A DNA stretch of 64,000 nucleotides from Limonium bicolor. Its lineage: Eukaryota > Streptophyta > Magnoliopsida > Caryophyllales > Plumbaginaceae. The stretch covers positions 90,865,298 through 90,929,297 of the forward strand of contig CM041783.1 of assembly GCA_023374045.1 (NCBI GenBank), read 5' to 3'. Shown here in pieces: positions 42,005-53,463 of the stretch. Every line of letters begins with the position of its first letter. Positions within the stretch are counted from its first letter, which is position 1. The translations under genes and the position numbers were made by a program. The notes under the pieces were generated by a model. It saw only the letters and a list, made by a program, of their open reading frames with translations. It was not told the origin of the DNA and did no database searches.

Positions 42005-44062
42005 TGTGAGCCTCGATTTTAAACCCTATCCTATGTTGATTAAAGTTGATTAGGATCCAATCGGGTTTTAGGTCCACTTATAACCTAAGGTTAATAACTA
42101 TGTCATATAATAATAATTATTAAAACCTAGCTAGCTCACTGGAACCTATTATGAGTCGCCACCTAATTTTAACCTAGATCAATTTAGGAAAGGAGAGTTC
42201 GGGTTCGGGGGCTTGATATTCGACTTAATTAGGGTTCAAATTACTTTCATTACCCTTCCTAGGTCGTTTTTCCTCTACTTGGTTCGTTTACGGCTTTCTA
42301 CAAGTTGTTTTTAACCTAGTGCGCGCTTCTGTTTTTTTTATTTTTTAACGTTTTTTGACAGAAATTAAAGTGAAATTGAAAGTTACCTAAACTAGGGTTT
42401 CGGAGGCAGAATTAGGTCAAATTTTGTTTCCGTCCGTAGCCACGGACTTAATGTCCGAAACCACGGACCCCAGTTAACTTATATAAAAATAAAAGTCGAA
42501 TTAAACAGAAAACAGAAAATTGTAAAGTCCGGGGCCACGGACAGGCTGTCCGTGGGCCCGGACATTATTAGAAAACCTAAATTTTTAAAATTTAAAGATC
42601 CTGCCGCCGTCCGTGGGCGTCCGGGCTTACGGACTGGGAGTCCGGGACCCCGGACATGACTTCCGTGGGTGCGGACAGCCCTCGGACGGCGGCGTTGAGG
42701 CTGTTCCCGAAGGTGTTTTTGGCTCAAATTTTATGGGTGTGCAGCCTGAAAGATGTACAAGACGTTAGTGATTGAAAGTTTTCAATTTGAATTCGAATTA
42801 AGCACGAAACTTAGCAAACAAGTTATTGGGCAGAAGCGAAAACAAACGCTAATTCAGAAGCGATAAAAAGTCAATTCGATTCCAAATCTTAACACAGAGT
42901 AGTTAAAGTTGAACAAAGTCAGAAAAACAAGACTTCAACCTGTTTTACCTTCGGATTTAATGAGACTCTTCACAACGGGGATCTTTTGGTGCTTCGTTGA
43001 TGCCGGTTTTGGATTGACTTCGAATTGTGCTTCTGACTCCTTCTTCTTTATGCTGTTAAGGACGTTTCTCTTCTGTTTTTTGTGGTGGTTTCGTGTGTTT
43101 TTGGTGCTTGGAGTTTCAATAGGAGAAGAAAGGATGAGTTTTTGGTGATTTCGGGGTGATTTCTGCAGTGTTTCGGTATTGATTTGAGGCTTGGAAGTGT
43201 TAAAACGTGGGGAGAAAGTTTGTGGCTGTGTTTTCTGACTTTGGAGGTGTCCTCTTCTGCTGCCCTAATTCGTTTTGGGAGGTCCTTTTATAGAAAGAGC
43301 ATGGTCAAATTGATAGAGCAAGATCTTTATCTAAAACGCTGATTTTGTGCTCTAAGGGAATCTGATTTTTTAGAATATGTTGCAGGACGATAAAAATTCT
43401 GAAATTTTAACCAAAGAAAAAGAACGAATTTTAGGAATTTTGAGAGTTGGAATCAGGTTATTTCGATAAATAACCTATTAGATAAAAATCGCACAATATG
43501 GAATCTCCCATAATTCATAACTAATTATTGGAAAGTCGAAATAACGAAATTCCAACGGCATTAGTCTCTAAAAATCATCCTCTATCTTGTGTTAAAATTG
43601 CGTGACATTTTGTTTTTTATTTCGGTATTTTCCAGAGGAGAGGGAAAATTGCAAAAATGATTGAATTTCTCTTTTAAATTTTGGGATAAGGTTCCCAATA
43701 ATTTCAGGTTTATGACTGTATGTAGTCATGGTAACCATGTGACAATTTTATTTTAATTTTGGAAACCTTTTAATTTCTATTTTGAGGCTATTTCATGTGT
43801 TGATTATTAAAGAAATTAGCTTATAATATGAATTAAAAGCTAAATTTCCAGAATAAATATTATCAGAGAATCATGAAATACCTTTCATAATGACCATGAT
43901 ATTTGGAAGTGTTTGGATATAATGAACAAGTCATATGAAAAAATAGAAAATCCCGAGAATGTCCTTGGAAAATCCTGCATTGGTGCATTTTGACCACTTT
44001 GCGCTTTGTAACACGTATGCCTTAGAGACTACTCCGGGGGGGTTGAAATTTTGGGTATAACA
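42005..44062 (-). repeat. 5' LTR of the outer element
   Basis: 2058 bp. Minus-strand TATA TATAAAAGG at 43284-43292, GTCCG palindromes at 42430-42690. Partner of 24679-26750. Confidence 0.92.
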
Positions 44063-44976
44063 GGTACTAAGGGTTAACCGATTTTTACCTGAAGGGAGTA
44101 AATCGAGTGTAGCCCATACCGTAGCGCAGGCGATGGCTCAGACCGCCATAGAAGCGATCGACCAACACCTGGCCGGTGTACCCAAGGTCGGGTAGAAGAC
44201 GGAGGATGGAGGTGAAGGTTCGGTAGTACTCATCCACAGACATCTTGTATGTCATCTTCAAGGCGTCCAGCTCCAGCCTTTTCTTTGTTTTCACGTGCTT
44301 CGGTATTACTTGGATCGGAGGAGTGATGCAAAGGACTCCCAATCGAATATGGGGTCGTTGACATGCTCATGCTTGATTAGCTTCCACCAATCCATGGCTG
44401 CATCTTTTAAGTAGTAGGCTGCTACTCTAACTCGAACTCCAGCAGGAGCTTCGAGGGTTTCAAAGGTTGTCTCCATCTCGAGATGTATGCCTCTAGCTTA
44501 GCCGGATCACTCTCGCCCCTAAAGCAAGGAGGGCGGAGTTCCGCTACAGCTTTTACCCAGTTAGCTTCTCTGGGTGGAGGGGGAGGGATTGGTCCCGCTT
44601 GGTTCTGTTGGTTTGTTGGTTTTGTTGCATTGCATTGATTACTTGTGGTAGCATCTGCGCTACCGTGGCGGCGACGATCTCTGCTATCGTCTGCGCGCCG
44701 GGTCCGTCATTGGCCCCTCCTCTAGGGCGACCTGGACCTCTTCCTGACATCTGAATAATTAACATCCACATTAGGCTTTGTACATGTGACCAATGAGTCT
44801 TGAATTTAAATAAGGTATCGTTCCTAAGAACGTCAAGGGTATCCGTCATTAATAACGGTAGTTCCTAGTTAGGTTTCAATGTATCCGTCTTAAGACGGTT
44901 GAAATCCTAACTCGGTAATCCCCTATGCTCGGTAACTAAGGTCATCAGAGCGTTACTACGCTCTGATACCACTTTT
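44063..44976 (-). pseudogene. Ty3/gypsy PBS and partial gag, minus strand
   Basis: Reading leftwards: the tRNA-Met PBS (TGGTATCAGAGC, about 44960-44971) with a hairpin (TCAGAGCG 44945-44952, CGCTCTGA 44959-44966), an untranslated leader, and then Gag from ATG 44750 (MSGRGPGRPRGGAND). After frame breaks, a Gag core is visible (AAYYLKDAAMDWWKL, about 44410; MSVDEYYRTFTSILRLLPDL, about 44230). Gag is cut at 44063 by the tRNA-Arg element's LTR. The basic N-terminus MS-(R/G)-rich resembles the gag at 51215. Confidence 0.78.
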
Positions 44977-47900
44977 TGTAACACCCCTACCGTTAATCCT
45001 ATGCTTACCGTCTAATCGTCCTGTTAATCCTATCAGTTCGCAGCGGAAATACTACTATTACTACGGCGGGTGATACAACGCCGCTAACCGCCCATACAGC
45101 TAGCTAGGCTTACCTTACTTACAGTCACGGTCTGATGATCATAGTATACCGAGCTACTAAAACATTGCTTACTGAATACCAATACCATATGCTTACATCA
45201 ATGGATTACCGAGTGCTAAAGTATATTCCAATTACATCATTTCTAAGTTTGCCAAAAGAATGAGTTCTAACCTGCTACTCATCTATACCAATTCACCATC
45301 CTTTCTATATCCAAAAAGGTGTACCCCATGGTACACCGGCTACCAAAAAGCTACAGCCATGTACTACTTAGTACACCATTCATAATTCAATGTTTACAAT
45401 CAAAAAAAGAAGTCAAAAGAAACAAGCTTCAACACTTCACAGCCTTCATCCTTCTCTTGTACCTGCGTGTAGTAAAAACATCGCCCCAAGGGGCTCAGCA
45501 AAAGCTGCGCATGAACTCCGCATATACGGCGTGCTAGCTAGGGCACGCCGACTATTTGACGTCCACTAAACATACGGTTCATTAATTTCATACATACATG
45601 CTTTACATACAACATACATGCATATACAATACATTATACAATTCAAGGCAACAATACAATAGCATACACCATTCTTACCTTCACAAGGGTTAGCCAAATT
45701 ACACATCCGGGTTAATCGGAATGCTATTTACTCTTTTACTCATTTCACATTACTTACTCTTACTTACACTTACTTACTTACATTCACTTTACTTGCTCAT
45801 TCTTACTTACTTACTCATACTCAAGTTAAGTCGGTATGAACTCCGGCCCGGGGACTACACCGTCCCGCCACCGGGATTTACTTGACTACTCACCAATCCG
45901 GGATGCTACCCACTTAAGGGATTTGGGCCGCGGACCAGTTTAAGAGTCAGGAATTGGAGCCAACCTCTCGTGACTCCGCATCCTCACGCGTGGCCGAAAC
46001 TATATCGGACTTCTACTCATTCCAATTTAATTACCAATTATTTAAGTTAGAATGGTTAGCTTGTTAGGAATAAGTTAGAAGTCCAAAGTCAACACACATT
46101 CGGTCACAATACAATATTTCATACATACGCACATTCATATTCATCCATACTTTCATGAATTATACAAACTGAGATTTAAGAAAAATATTCACAACATACA
46201 ACACTACATCTAATCACAGGTATGCATAGTAAACTCCGATTCGTGCATTTATCTATTTGGTGATCAATTAGCACACAACACATAAATCAGAGTAACCAAG
46301 ATAGCATACGGGGCATGAGGAATTCATACCGTTCACCATCGTACTTGTATCCCAACGTTCCTTCGGTGCTCACAATCAAGTCCTATAACATTCATATGTT
46401 CGGTGATTAATCTAACTATCATTAGCTTAATTTTCGATTACTCTTACGTTTCCTAAGTCATACTTACTAAGTCCTTTCCATTCCGACACTTACACATTAC
46501 TTACTTACTCTTCTCTCTTTACTTTAAGTTTATTTCCTACTTAACATTGGTATACTTACATATATGTACATATGTATATAAGGGTATACATATATTATAT
46601 ATATAGTATTTAATTTAATTAATTTTTTTTGTAAGACCCGACCGACCTTACAAGTCCGGTCCCAAGGTCGGTCGAAGTCAGTAAGGAACTACGCTGGAAA
46701 ATTTCAGGGCCGACCGACCTTGCAAGTCCGGTCCCAAGGTCGGTCCCATTCCAGTAAGTTTTGGTTTGAAATTCTGGAGTCGACCGACCTTGCATGTCCG
46801 TCCCAAGGTCGGTCCATTCCAGTAAGTTTCGTTACAGGCGAATTTTTAGCCCGACCGACCTTGCAAGTCCAGTCGCAAGGTCGGTCCATTCCAGTAGCTT
46901 ACAAGATGGAAGAATTTTGAGTCGACTGACCTTGCAGTCCGGTCGCAAGGTCGGTCCATTCCAGTAGGTTGCATTACGGGAAATTCTTCTGGCCGACCGA
47001 CCTTGCATGTCCGGTCCCAAGGCCGGTCCATTCCAGAAGGTTTCCGTCCTTTGTAAATCTGGGCTCGACCGACCTTGCAGTCCGGTCCCAAGGTCGGTCC
47101 GGCCCAGTATTTGCATTTTATTTATGTTTTCAGTTCTATCTTTCAACCCATTACTTCCCCATTGTTCTACACCTTAATCCCACATGTTTTACCACTAAAT
47201 AAACCTCCTAATACACCTTAGTTTCGCCCTTTAATTCATCACTCATTCCTATACCAATTTACACACTCGTTTCTAAATTCATTTCAGCACTTACAATCAA
47301 TCTCTTCTAGTTGAATTTGCTACAAGATTTCTACCTTACCTCTCTCTCCATCTACAACTCCCTCTTCTAATGTCATTTCTAACACTTCTAATGCATTACA
47401 CACTTCTCCCAACTTGCCCACTAACCAACTCAAATCAAAATCTGTTACAACATATGTTTTCCACCTAGGTTCTAGTTCACTAAGTGTTTCTATCTTAGGC
47501 AATTTTGACATAGTCTCCCCTCTATATTTTTTATACTCTCACCACATTGTTTCACACACACATTATCATTATCTCACCTGTTTCAATAACATCATTATAC
47601 ACTAACACTCCAACACAATGATACACATTAAACACTATAAAATTCCTGCACACTATGTTCAACTCCCATCCCATTTATGACAGTTTTAAAATGTCTTTTA
47701 AAGGTTTAAAACATTTGTTTCCTCCTACACATTACACTACCAATACACTACCATTTTACAATACATATTTTCATTACTAAAATCTGTTACATAAGCATCT
47801 ACAAAGCTTATACAAAGATGAGCATAATTACCTTGTTCTCCCTTCTAGTTTTCTTTTCCTTTCTTCTTGCTTCTTCCTCCTTCCTTCTTTCTCTCTCTCT

Positions 47901-48982
47901 CTCCTCTACCCGTTATAGTACTTTAAATTCTCTAACACTACAACCATACATATACATACTTTAATACTAAAAACTAACCCTACATTATTTAAGCTTTTAG
48001 TGTAGGTTTTAGGGTTTAGAAATTATATTACCTTCCAAGGGTATGAGTGATGCTTGGAATAGCTCAAGAACAATATTCCTCACCCTCCAAGAGTGCCAAA
48101 ATCGGCTAGAGTACAAAGGAGCAAGCAAGAGTTTAGCTCAATTTCGTTTTGCCCTTAAGGCTAGAAAGACAATGGAGTTTCAAGAAGATTTTTACCTCAA
48201 AGAACAAGGAGAAGAAGGTGGTTCTAGTGGTGGTCTTGAAGCTCCAAATGCTCCATACCCATGGAGATGAAAGTTCTTGTTTTCGAATTTTGGAAAGAGG
48301 GAAATCCTCCTTGATGAGAGGATTCCAATGGTACAAGTTTTGTAATTTTTGGAGGAGATTTGAGGGAGTAACAAGAGGAGAGAAGATAGAGTTTTGTGGG
48401 GGTTCTCAAAACTCCATTGGCACCGGCTGGAGGAAGAAGAAATAGAGAGGAGGAGGGGAGCTCTGCGTGAGTGAAGAGAATGACATGGAGGAGAGAGAAT
48501 AAAGTGAGTGTGGGGTTACTTTATTATTTTGTTGTTTTGTAAATGAGTGAGTAGTGTGTGAGAGAGTGTGAGAGGCCTTAAAATCGGACCCCCACTGCAC
48601 ACACACAGGTTTCACATTTTTATTTTCAAAAGTGGACAATAAGTTTTGGTTATTTATGTTTCTACCCTACACCACTTCCCCTTTTTTGATAGTTTTTACA
48701 AATTTCTCGTTTTATTGATTTTATTGGTTCTAAAGCTTCACTAATATTATTAATGCTTATTTAGCTGACCAAAATTGTTACGAGTCTATTTGACCCGCTT
48801 AAAGTCACGTTTTCCCGGTTCCTCCTCGAAAAACGTGCTTTAAGGTTCGTTAGTGATTTTAATACGTTTTAAGGATCCGTTTTCTTCGGATTTGTTCCCT
48901 CATGATTATTTATGCATAGTTAAGCTTCTAAATTACTTATTAGCTTAATTAATCACTATTTTTAATTACGGGGTATATCAGC
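44977..48982 (-). mobile_element. Long LTR (about 4 kb) of a Ty3/gypsy element, minus strand
   Basis: Written on the plus strand it begins TGTAACACCCC and ends GGGGTATATCA. It is the 5' LTR of the minus-strand element whose PBS and gag lie immediately left. It is related to 20161-24120. It contains a six-unit palindromic tandem array at 46640-47105 (listed separately). No genes; ORFs inside follow the array or low-complexity DNA. Confidence 0.85.
46640..47105. repeat. Palindromic tandem array, about 75-80 bp unit, six copies
   Basis: Each unit has CGACCGACCTTGCA, then GTCCGGTC, then CAAGGTCGGTC followed by CATTCCAGTA. GACCGACCTTG and CAAGGTCGGTC form an inverted pair in every unit, so each can fold into a GC-rich hairpin. 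The array lies about 1.9-2.3 kb from the LTR start, the same relative position as the two palindromes in the LTR at 20161-24120. Confidence 0.92.
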
Positions 48983-50952
48983 AAGGAACTAATAAATTAA
49001 CACTTATAATAACTAAATATTATAAGAGCTAGAATCCTAAGATATAGTAAATGAAATACTTAATGAAACATACTTGGAATGCAGTTAAAGGTTGTAGTAA
49101 TAGATAGCTTAAATATAATAAGTTACATAGGGGATGTCTTAGTTAAATTCTAATATAGGTATACTTATATATTAAATAAATAAAGGAAAACATTTTATTT
49201 ATTAAACCATATGTCGGTTGTGGTATGCCTAAAAGTTATTGAACATAATTAAATACAATAAAATTTCCTAAAAATGTTATGGATAAATCTTAATACATAA
49301 AGATATATATAATATATATGTATATAAACACATTAAAATAGATGAGGGAAATAATATTCCTTGTGATAGTTATAATAAGTAGAATATATACGTTAAACCT
49401 TAGGTTTTAATCGGTGTGTAATTAAATAGTCATTAGTAACTTAAGGGTTTAATTACACAACATAAGCTTAACACGTCTTGGGTTAACTTACTAAGCCCAA
49501 GTCTTTGAACTCCAAAAGCCCACTTAAACAATTCAAAGAGAGTTTGGGCCACTCTCAGGAATAAATTCTAAACCGTTCCAAACTAACGAAATGGGCCTAA
49601 CAAAGGATTTAGTTAACAAGTCAAGCCCAAATCTTTGTGAGAGGATATTGGTAAACCTGGAACTATTAATCAGTAAGAAAAAGGATGTTTAGTTTATAAG
49701 TCCCTTAACTAATCGACACTTGGAACACCTTAATTATAGGTTACTATTGGGAATCACTTATTCGAGTTATTTATTGTTCTTCTTCACATACCAGGTACGA
49801 TTTCTTGTACTTCGTTACTTTTGCTGATTGTCTTATGAGACGTTTTCGAAAAACGCTAACTGACTTTAAGAGGAATTTCTAAAAAGGAAATGGTTGTGTG
49901 ACTACTCAGCTTGTGTGACTAACTGAGCCTTGAATGTGAAACTCACTAGGGTTTGGTTCCTTCTATTTGGTTTGTTCCATTAGACATTGACTGCTTAGGG
50001 TTTACGCTTCTGCACTCTGTAGGACTGAGTGTTTTGGTATTGCTCTAGGTAGTTAGTGATCTGGTGGGAATTTAGAAAAGGTCAATTCTGGTAAATTCTT
50101 CTTTTGACTCGGGATATTGTTTCATCCATGAGCTGGTTCTTGAGGTTTCGACGTGCGTGCGCCTTCAATGGTAACAGCAGGGGGCTGTATATCCCTCGCC
50201 CATAGGGGCATTTATATTTAACAGCAGGGGGTTGTATATCCCTCGTCCACCAGGACATTCTTTTTAATCTGACAGCAAGGGGCTGTATATCCCTCGTCCA
50301 TACGGACATTTATATCTGGCGGTGGGGGCCATCTCTCCTAGTTGAATTATTCCACTCTTGAGTTATTGGTTCTTAGATCTATCTTTTCATTCCTAGTCCT
50401 TTGTGACTATCTGAGTCTTTCTACTCTTAACGAGAATTGGGTTTAACTAAGGCAATGGATGTTCACTAACACGTGATGTGGTTTTGTTTCACTAACTTTA
50501 CTTTTCTGTTATTAACCTTTATTCTTATCTTGTTATCTTGATTTGGTGATTTGTGAAATGCCTTGTTCCTCTGTGTGGTTTAAGTGATTGCTTTCAAGCT
50601 ATTATTTATTTAAGAGGTGTGTTATAAGTTTGTTTGGAGGATTGTACCAGTTCCATTCCAGGGAACTGACCCACCCCTCTTGGGGTGGGCTGCTTGGTTT
50701 TATCTTGCAGGTACGAGTTATTTTACAGGTGGCCACGAAGAGAACGAGTGATTGGGATGGGATTAGGTTCTGAGAGTTATGTGTTTTATTACTGTTTTAC
50801 TTTTGTTAAGTTTTCTCGAGGTTCAGGCCGTGACAGTTGTAATCTTTAAGTCGTAATTTGGTGAGGTTTGGTGCCGGGTGTTTGCAACCCGATGGTCTGT
50901 ACGCCTTTAGTATTTTATTTCCGTTATAGATATGTTAAACAGGGGCGTTACA
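48983..50952 (+). mobile_element. Truncated 5' LTR of the chromovirus-like element
   Basis: It ends GGGGCGTTACA at 50952, followed by the PBS. 49080-49380 matches the reverse complement of 13440-13720, and 49780-50950 matches the reverse complement of 59140-60620. The first part of the LTR is missing, its left end abutting the other element's LTR at 48982. Confidence 0.82.
50170..50330. repeat. Tandem repeat in LTR, about 52-bp unit (GGGGNTGTATATCCCTCG)
   Basis: Three units of CAGCAGGGGGCTGTATATCC followed by CTCGTCCA and an AT-rich tail. A related array with a different sequence (CAGACCTCCGCT...GACGAGGTA) occurs at the matching place in the minus-strand LTR, 59835-59955. Confidence 0.85.
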
Positions 50953-51855
50953 GAAATTGGTATCAGAGAGTAGTTACGCTCTGAACCCGAGAAAACAAGC
51001 CGAGTGAAATACTTAGCTTATAGGTGCACTTAAAACTGGGAACTGGGGTAGAATTGGGAAGTGAGAATTCCAGAAAGGCGCGTGACCTACCCCATACTTA
51101 CTTCATGTACATACGAACCGTCCTTAGGACGTTATAAATATTTCATATATTACTACATAGATAGTTAGACTTTACAATACACCTTCTGAGTAACAAAACC
51201 GTCATACCAGCTAGATGTCTCGAAGAGGAGGAAGAGGAGGAGCTGGTCCCTCAGGAGGCTATGGACCCGACGCTGTCACCCCGGAGGTCATAGCGCAGAT
51301 TGTGACAGCTGCATTGGCCCAGCAGCAGGCTCAGATCCCATAGCCCACCACCGCCACCACCTAATGGTCCCCGGGAGTTCAACTGGCTGAAGGCGGTTAA
51401 TGACCTTTGTCCTCCCATCTATGAAGGCCAACCAGAACCGAAGACTTTAGAGAAATACATAGACGAGATGCAGAAGGCCTTCACCTCTCTGCATGTTCCA
51501 GTGAATCGCCAGGTGGACATAGCGGCCTACTTTCTTCTTCAGGGACCTGCGCATCGATGGTGGCAGACTGCTAGAGCCGAGCTGACGGCCCAGGCGAACT
51601 TTGACTTCCAGGCATTTTTTGGCCCTGAGAGCTAGATTTTATCCATCCTATCTACAGAAGAGGATGATGAGTGAGTTCGAGCAGCTGAAGCAAGGGAATT
51701 CCTCTGTTGCTGAGTACTACAATAAATTTATGGAGTTACTTGCTGTCATTGGAGAGGGAGCTTACGCTCCAAGATATCTGGTGGACAAATTCCATACCGG
51801 CTTGAACTTCAAGATCATGACTATGATCGGTTCCACCAGAGGGATGACCCTACAG

Positions 51856-51922
51856 GTATGGAATATGAGTTAGAATTTCAGGTGCGCAAAGATTTCCCCA
51901 CTAACACATCTTCTAACGACAG
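51856..51922 (+). other. Intron-like segment 1 in gag (67 nt, phase 0)
   Basis: It begins GTATGG and ends CTAACGACAG, with a branch-point-like TCTAAC. Left in, the frame hits TAG within six codons. Removed, CAG joins GAA and the frame stays open to the next intron. The length is not a multiple of three. Confidence 0.65.
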
Positions 51923-52133
51923 GAACTAGCTGATGATGCGAACGATTGCGAGACCACCATTGCCTATCAGGATTCTGTGCTAGGCAAGAGGAGGAATGAC
52001 AATGGAGGAGGAAATGGAAGAGGACCCCCTCAGACTCAGGAAAGGAGGGGAAAATTTTTCAAGGGAGGGAACGAGAAGGCCATCGTCCCTTCTAATGCTA
52101 ATGTTAAGCCTCTCCGCTACGAACCACCCAGGG

Positions 52134-52203
52134 GTGAGAAAAGTTAGAATCTATAATATGGTTACATTTATGCTATCACGTCACTAACCTTGCACTGAAA
52201 CAG
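52134..52203 (+). other. Intron-like segment 2 in gag (70 nt, phase 1)
   Basis: It begins GTGAGA and ends CTGAAACAG, with CACTAACC as a possible branch point. Removal joins the exon ending in an Arg codon plus G to GAAACGGACC, which continues directly into the first zinc knuckle. Confidence 0.68.
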
Positions 52204-52748
52204 GAAACGGACCGGTAAGAAGATACTTCTGCAAGTGGTGCAAGAAGGACCACCCGGGCAAGGATTGTAAAGGAAATCTGGTGGAATGCAACTACTGTGG
52301 TAAGAAACGGCATAGGGGATTCGAATGCCACAAGAACCCGGATTCTTGGAACTACAAGCCCGCCACCGGGACCACTGCTAGAGCCCCAGCTGCTACTACT
52401 ACTGGAGGAGGTCGAGGTGGCACAGGAGGTGCTGGACCATCTACCAGCCGCCTTGCCTAGAGCCATCCACAGAGGCCGGGACAGAACTATCCCCAGAGGC
52501 CGGGCAAGGCCCCGGTCCTTAACATGGTGGACCGCGTCGAGGCAGCAAGTGATGACTCGAGTTCACCTGGTGAGGACTATTTCCCTCCTGAAGAGGCTTA
52601 GACCCTTACTTTCTTTACATTCAGTTGTCTAGTTTTTCGTTGTCAATGTAAAAGGGATGAACTATAAACCCTTCATTTTGTTTCGTTTCGAACCTTTCAT
52701 TTCCAGTTGTGAACCTTGACTTATTTATTTAATGGCAATTGTTGTTCA

Positions 52749-53463
52749 ACTTTCGATATTTGCTTTCCTATTTTGCCATATTCCACACCCAACATCCCTT
52801 TTGAAGCCAAACCACACCCACCAGAGAAGTGTGAGGTCTTGAGACCCGGGATGATCTTACTACGAGAGTACCTGACCCCAGCAGTCCAATATGCATTGAT
52901 CCTCAAGATCAGGGAGATAGGTGTGATGGAAGGAAATTTTTACACCCCCTACCTTCAAGAATGGTTCAACCATGAAGGTGAAGATCATGTGCCTAAGTAA
53001 GAAGTGGAACCACACCACCAAGAGCTATGAAGAGGTGGAGGTGCCACCAATCCCGGAAGAACTGCAGACCATCATTAGAGCTGCAGTTAAGGCAGCACAA
53101 GAATTGGAGGATGAGCCCGTCCCAGACCTAACCTCAGACGTCTGCATCATCAATTTTATGGAAAAGAAGGTAAGCTAGGTTGCATCAAGATAAGGATGAA
53201 TCCCTAGAATCCATCACCAAAGGAGTTCCAGTGGTTTCCATATCACTTGGAGACGACGTGGAGTTCCTATTCGGTGACCAGAAGAGGATGGACCTTGCTA
53301 CCAAGATCCTCCTGAAGTCGGGTGATGTACTGATCTTTGGTGGGGCAGCCAGACTAATTACCATGGGGTGAAGAGAATCAAGCCTAACACAGCCCCCACA
53401 CCTATTATTAACCAGACTCACCTGAAACCTGGCCGATTAAACCTGACCTTTAGACAGATCTAG
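52749..53463 (+). pseudogene. AlkB-like 2-oxoglutarate/Fe(II) dioxygenase captured in a Ty3/gypsy element, frameshifted
   Basis: About 238 codons of a plant ALKBH-type dioxygenase, in sense with the element and lying between Gag and protease. Proteins of this family oxidatively demethylate nucleic acids. Seen in order: FDIC (about 52749); LRPGMILLREYL; a frameshift near 52970; KIMCLSKKWNHTTKSYEE; PPIPEEL; DVCIINF. After a second shift (about 53170) come the HxD iron ligands in LHQDKDES (His 53183-53185, Asp 53189-53191), VPVVSISLGDDVEFLFG and SGDVLIFGG. After a third shift (about 53360) come the distal His codon (53362-53364) and the 2-oxoglutarate-binding RxNxTxR motif (53434-53454), then TAG. 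Every catalytic codon is still present. No intron interrupts it, so it looks like a processed copy. Whether it was ever translated by the element is unknown. Confidence 0.85.

Larger units (their letters stand above)
24679..44062 (-). mobile_element. Outer non-autonomous LTR retrotransposon (gag only, tRNA-Arg PBS), minus strand
   Basis: Near-identical LTRs lie at 24679-26750 and 42005-44062. On the minus strand the right-hand copy is the 5' LTR; a tRNA-Arg-type PBS (TGGCGACTCTGCTGGGGA, 41984-42001) follows it, then gag (40777-39513), a basic accessory ORF (38782-38381), tandem arrays, and a G-rich tract before the 3' LTR. The middle is split by a second, related element (26842-36417). There is no protease, RT or integrase, so it is of the TR-GAG/LARD kind and depends on an autonomous Tat/Ogre-like partner (inferred from PBS type). 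The flanks GAACC and GGTAC do not match, so no target duplication is visible. Confidence 0.85.
51215..52602 (+). pseudogene. Gag with two zinc knuckles and two intron-like segments
   Basis: Starts MSRRGGRGGAGPSGG at 51215. A frame change near 51340 leads to the capsid core (FNWLKAVNDLCPPIYEG, AAYFLLQGPAHRWWQ); another near 51616 leads to ARFYPSYLQKRMMSEFEQL. Segments 51856-51922 and 52134-52203 behave as GT-AG introns: removing them joins open frames (MTLQ to ELADDAND, and EPPRG to NGPVRRY). The third exon has two knuckles, CKWCKKDHPGKDC (CX3H variant) and CNYCGKKRHRGFEC (CX2CX4HX4C), then a Thr/Gly/Ala-rich tail, one in-frame TAG near 52458 and a stop at 52600-52602. It would form the particle and bind element RNA. 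Confidence 0.8.

Noticed and set aside
25598..43148. Similar small frames in LTRs (25598-25822 with 42909-43148; 27618-27863 with 35418-35699)
   Set aside because: They are antisense to the elements or start at non-ATG codons, and are similar only because LTR pairs are similar.
24679..44062. A simple two-LTR reading, with one element spanning 24.7-44.1 kb
   Set aside because: Four LTR copies are present in two pairs of differing length, and the AGGCC duplication shows a second element inside the first.
46704..47146. Several open frames on both strands within 46.7-47.1 kb
   Set aside because: All are translations of the palindromic tandem array.
52749..53463. AlkB domain as part of a plant RNA virus (flexivirus-like) insertion
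   Set aside because: No replicase or other viral sequence adjoins it, the N-terminal FDIC and LRPGM segments fit the plant ALKBH type, and it is flanked by gag and protease of the retrotransposon.
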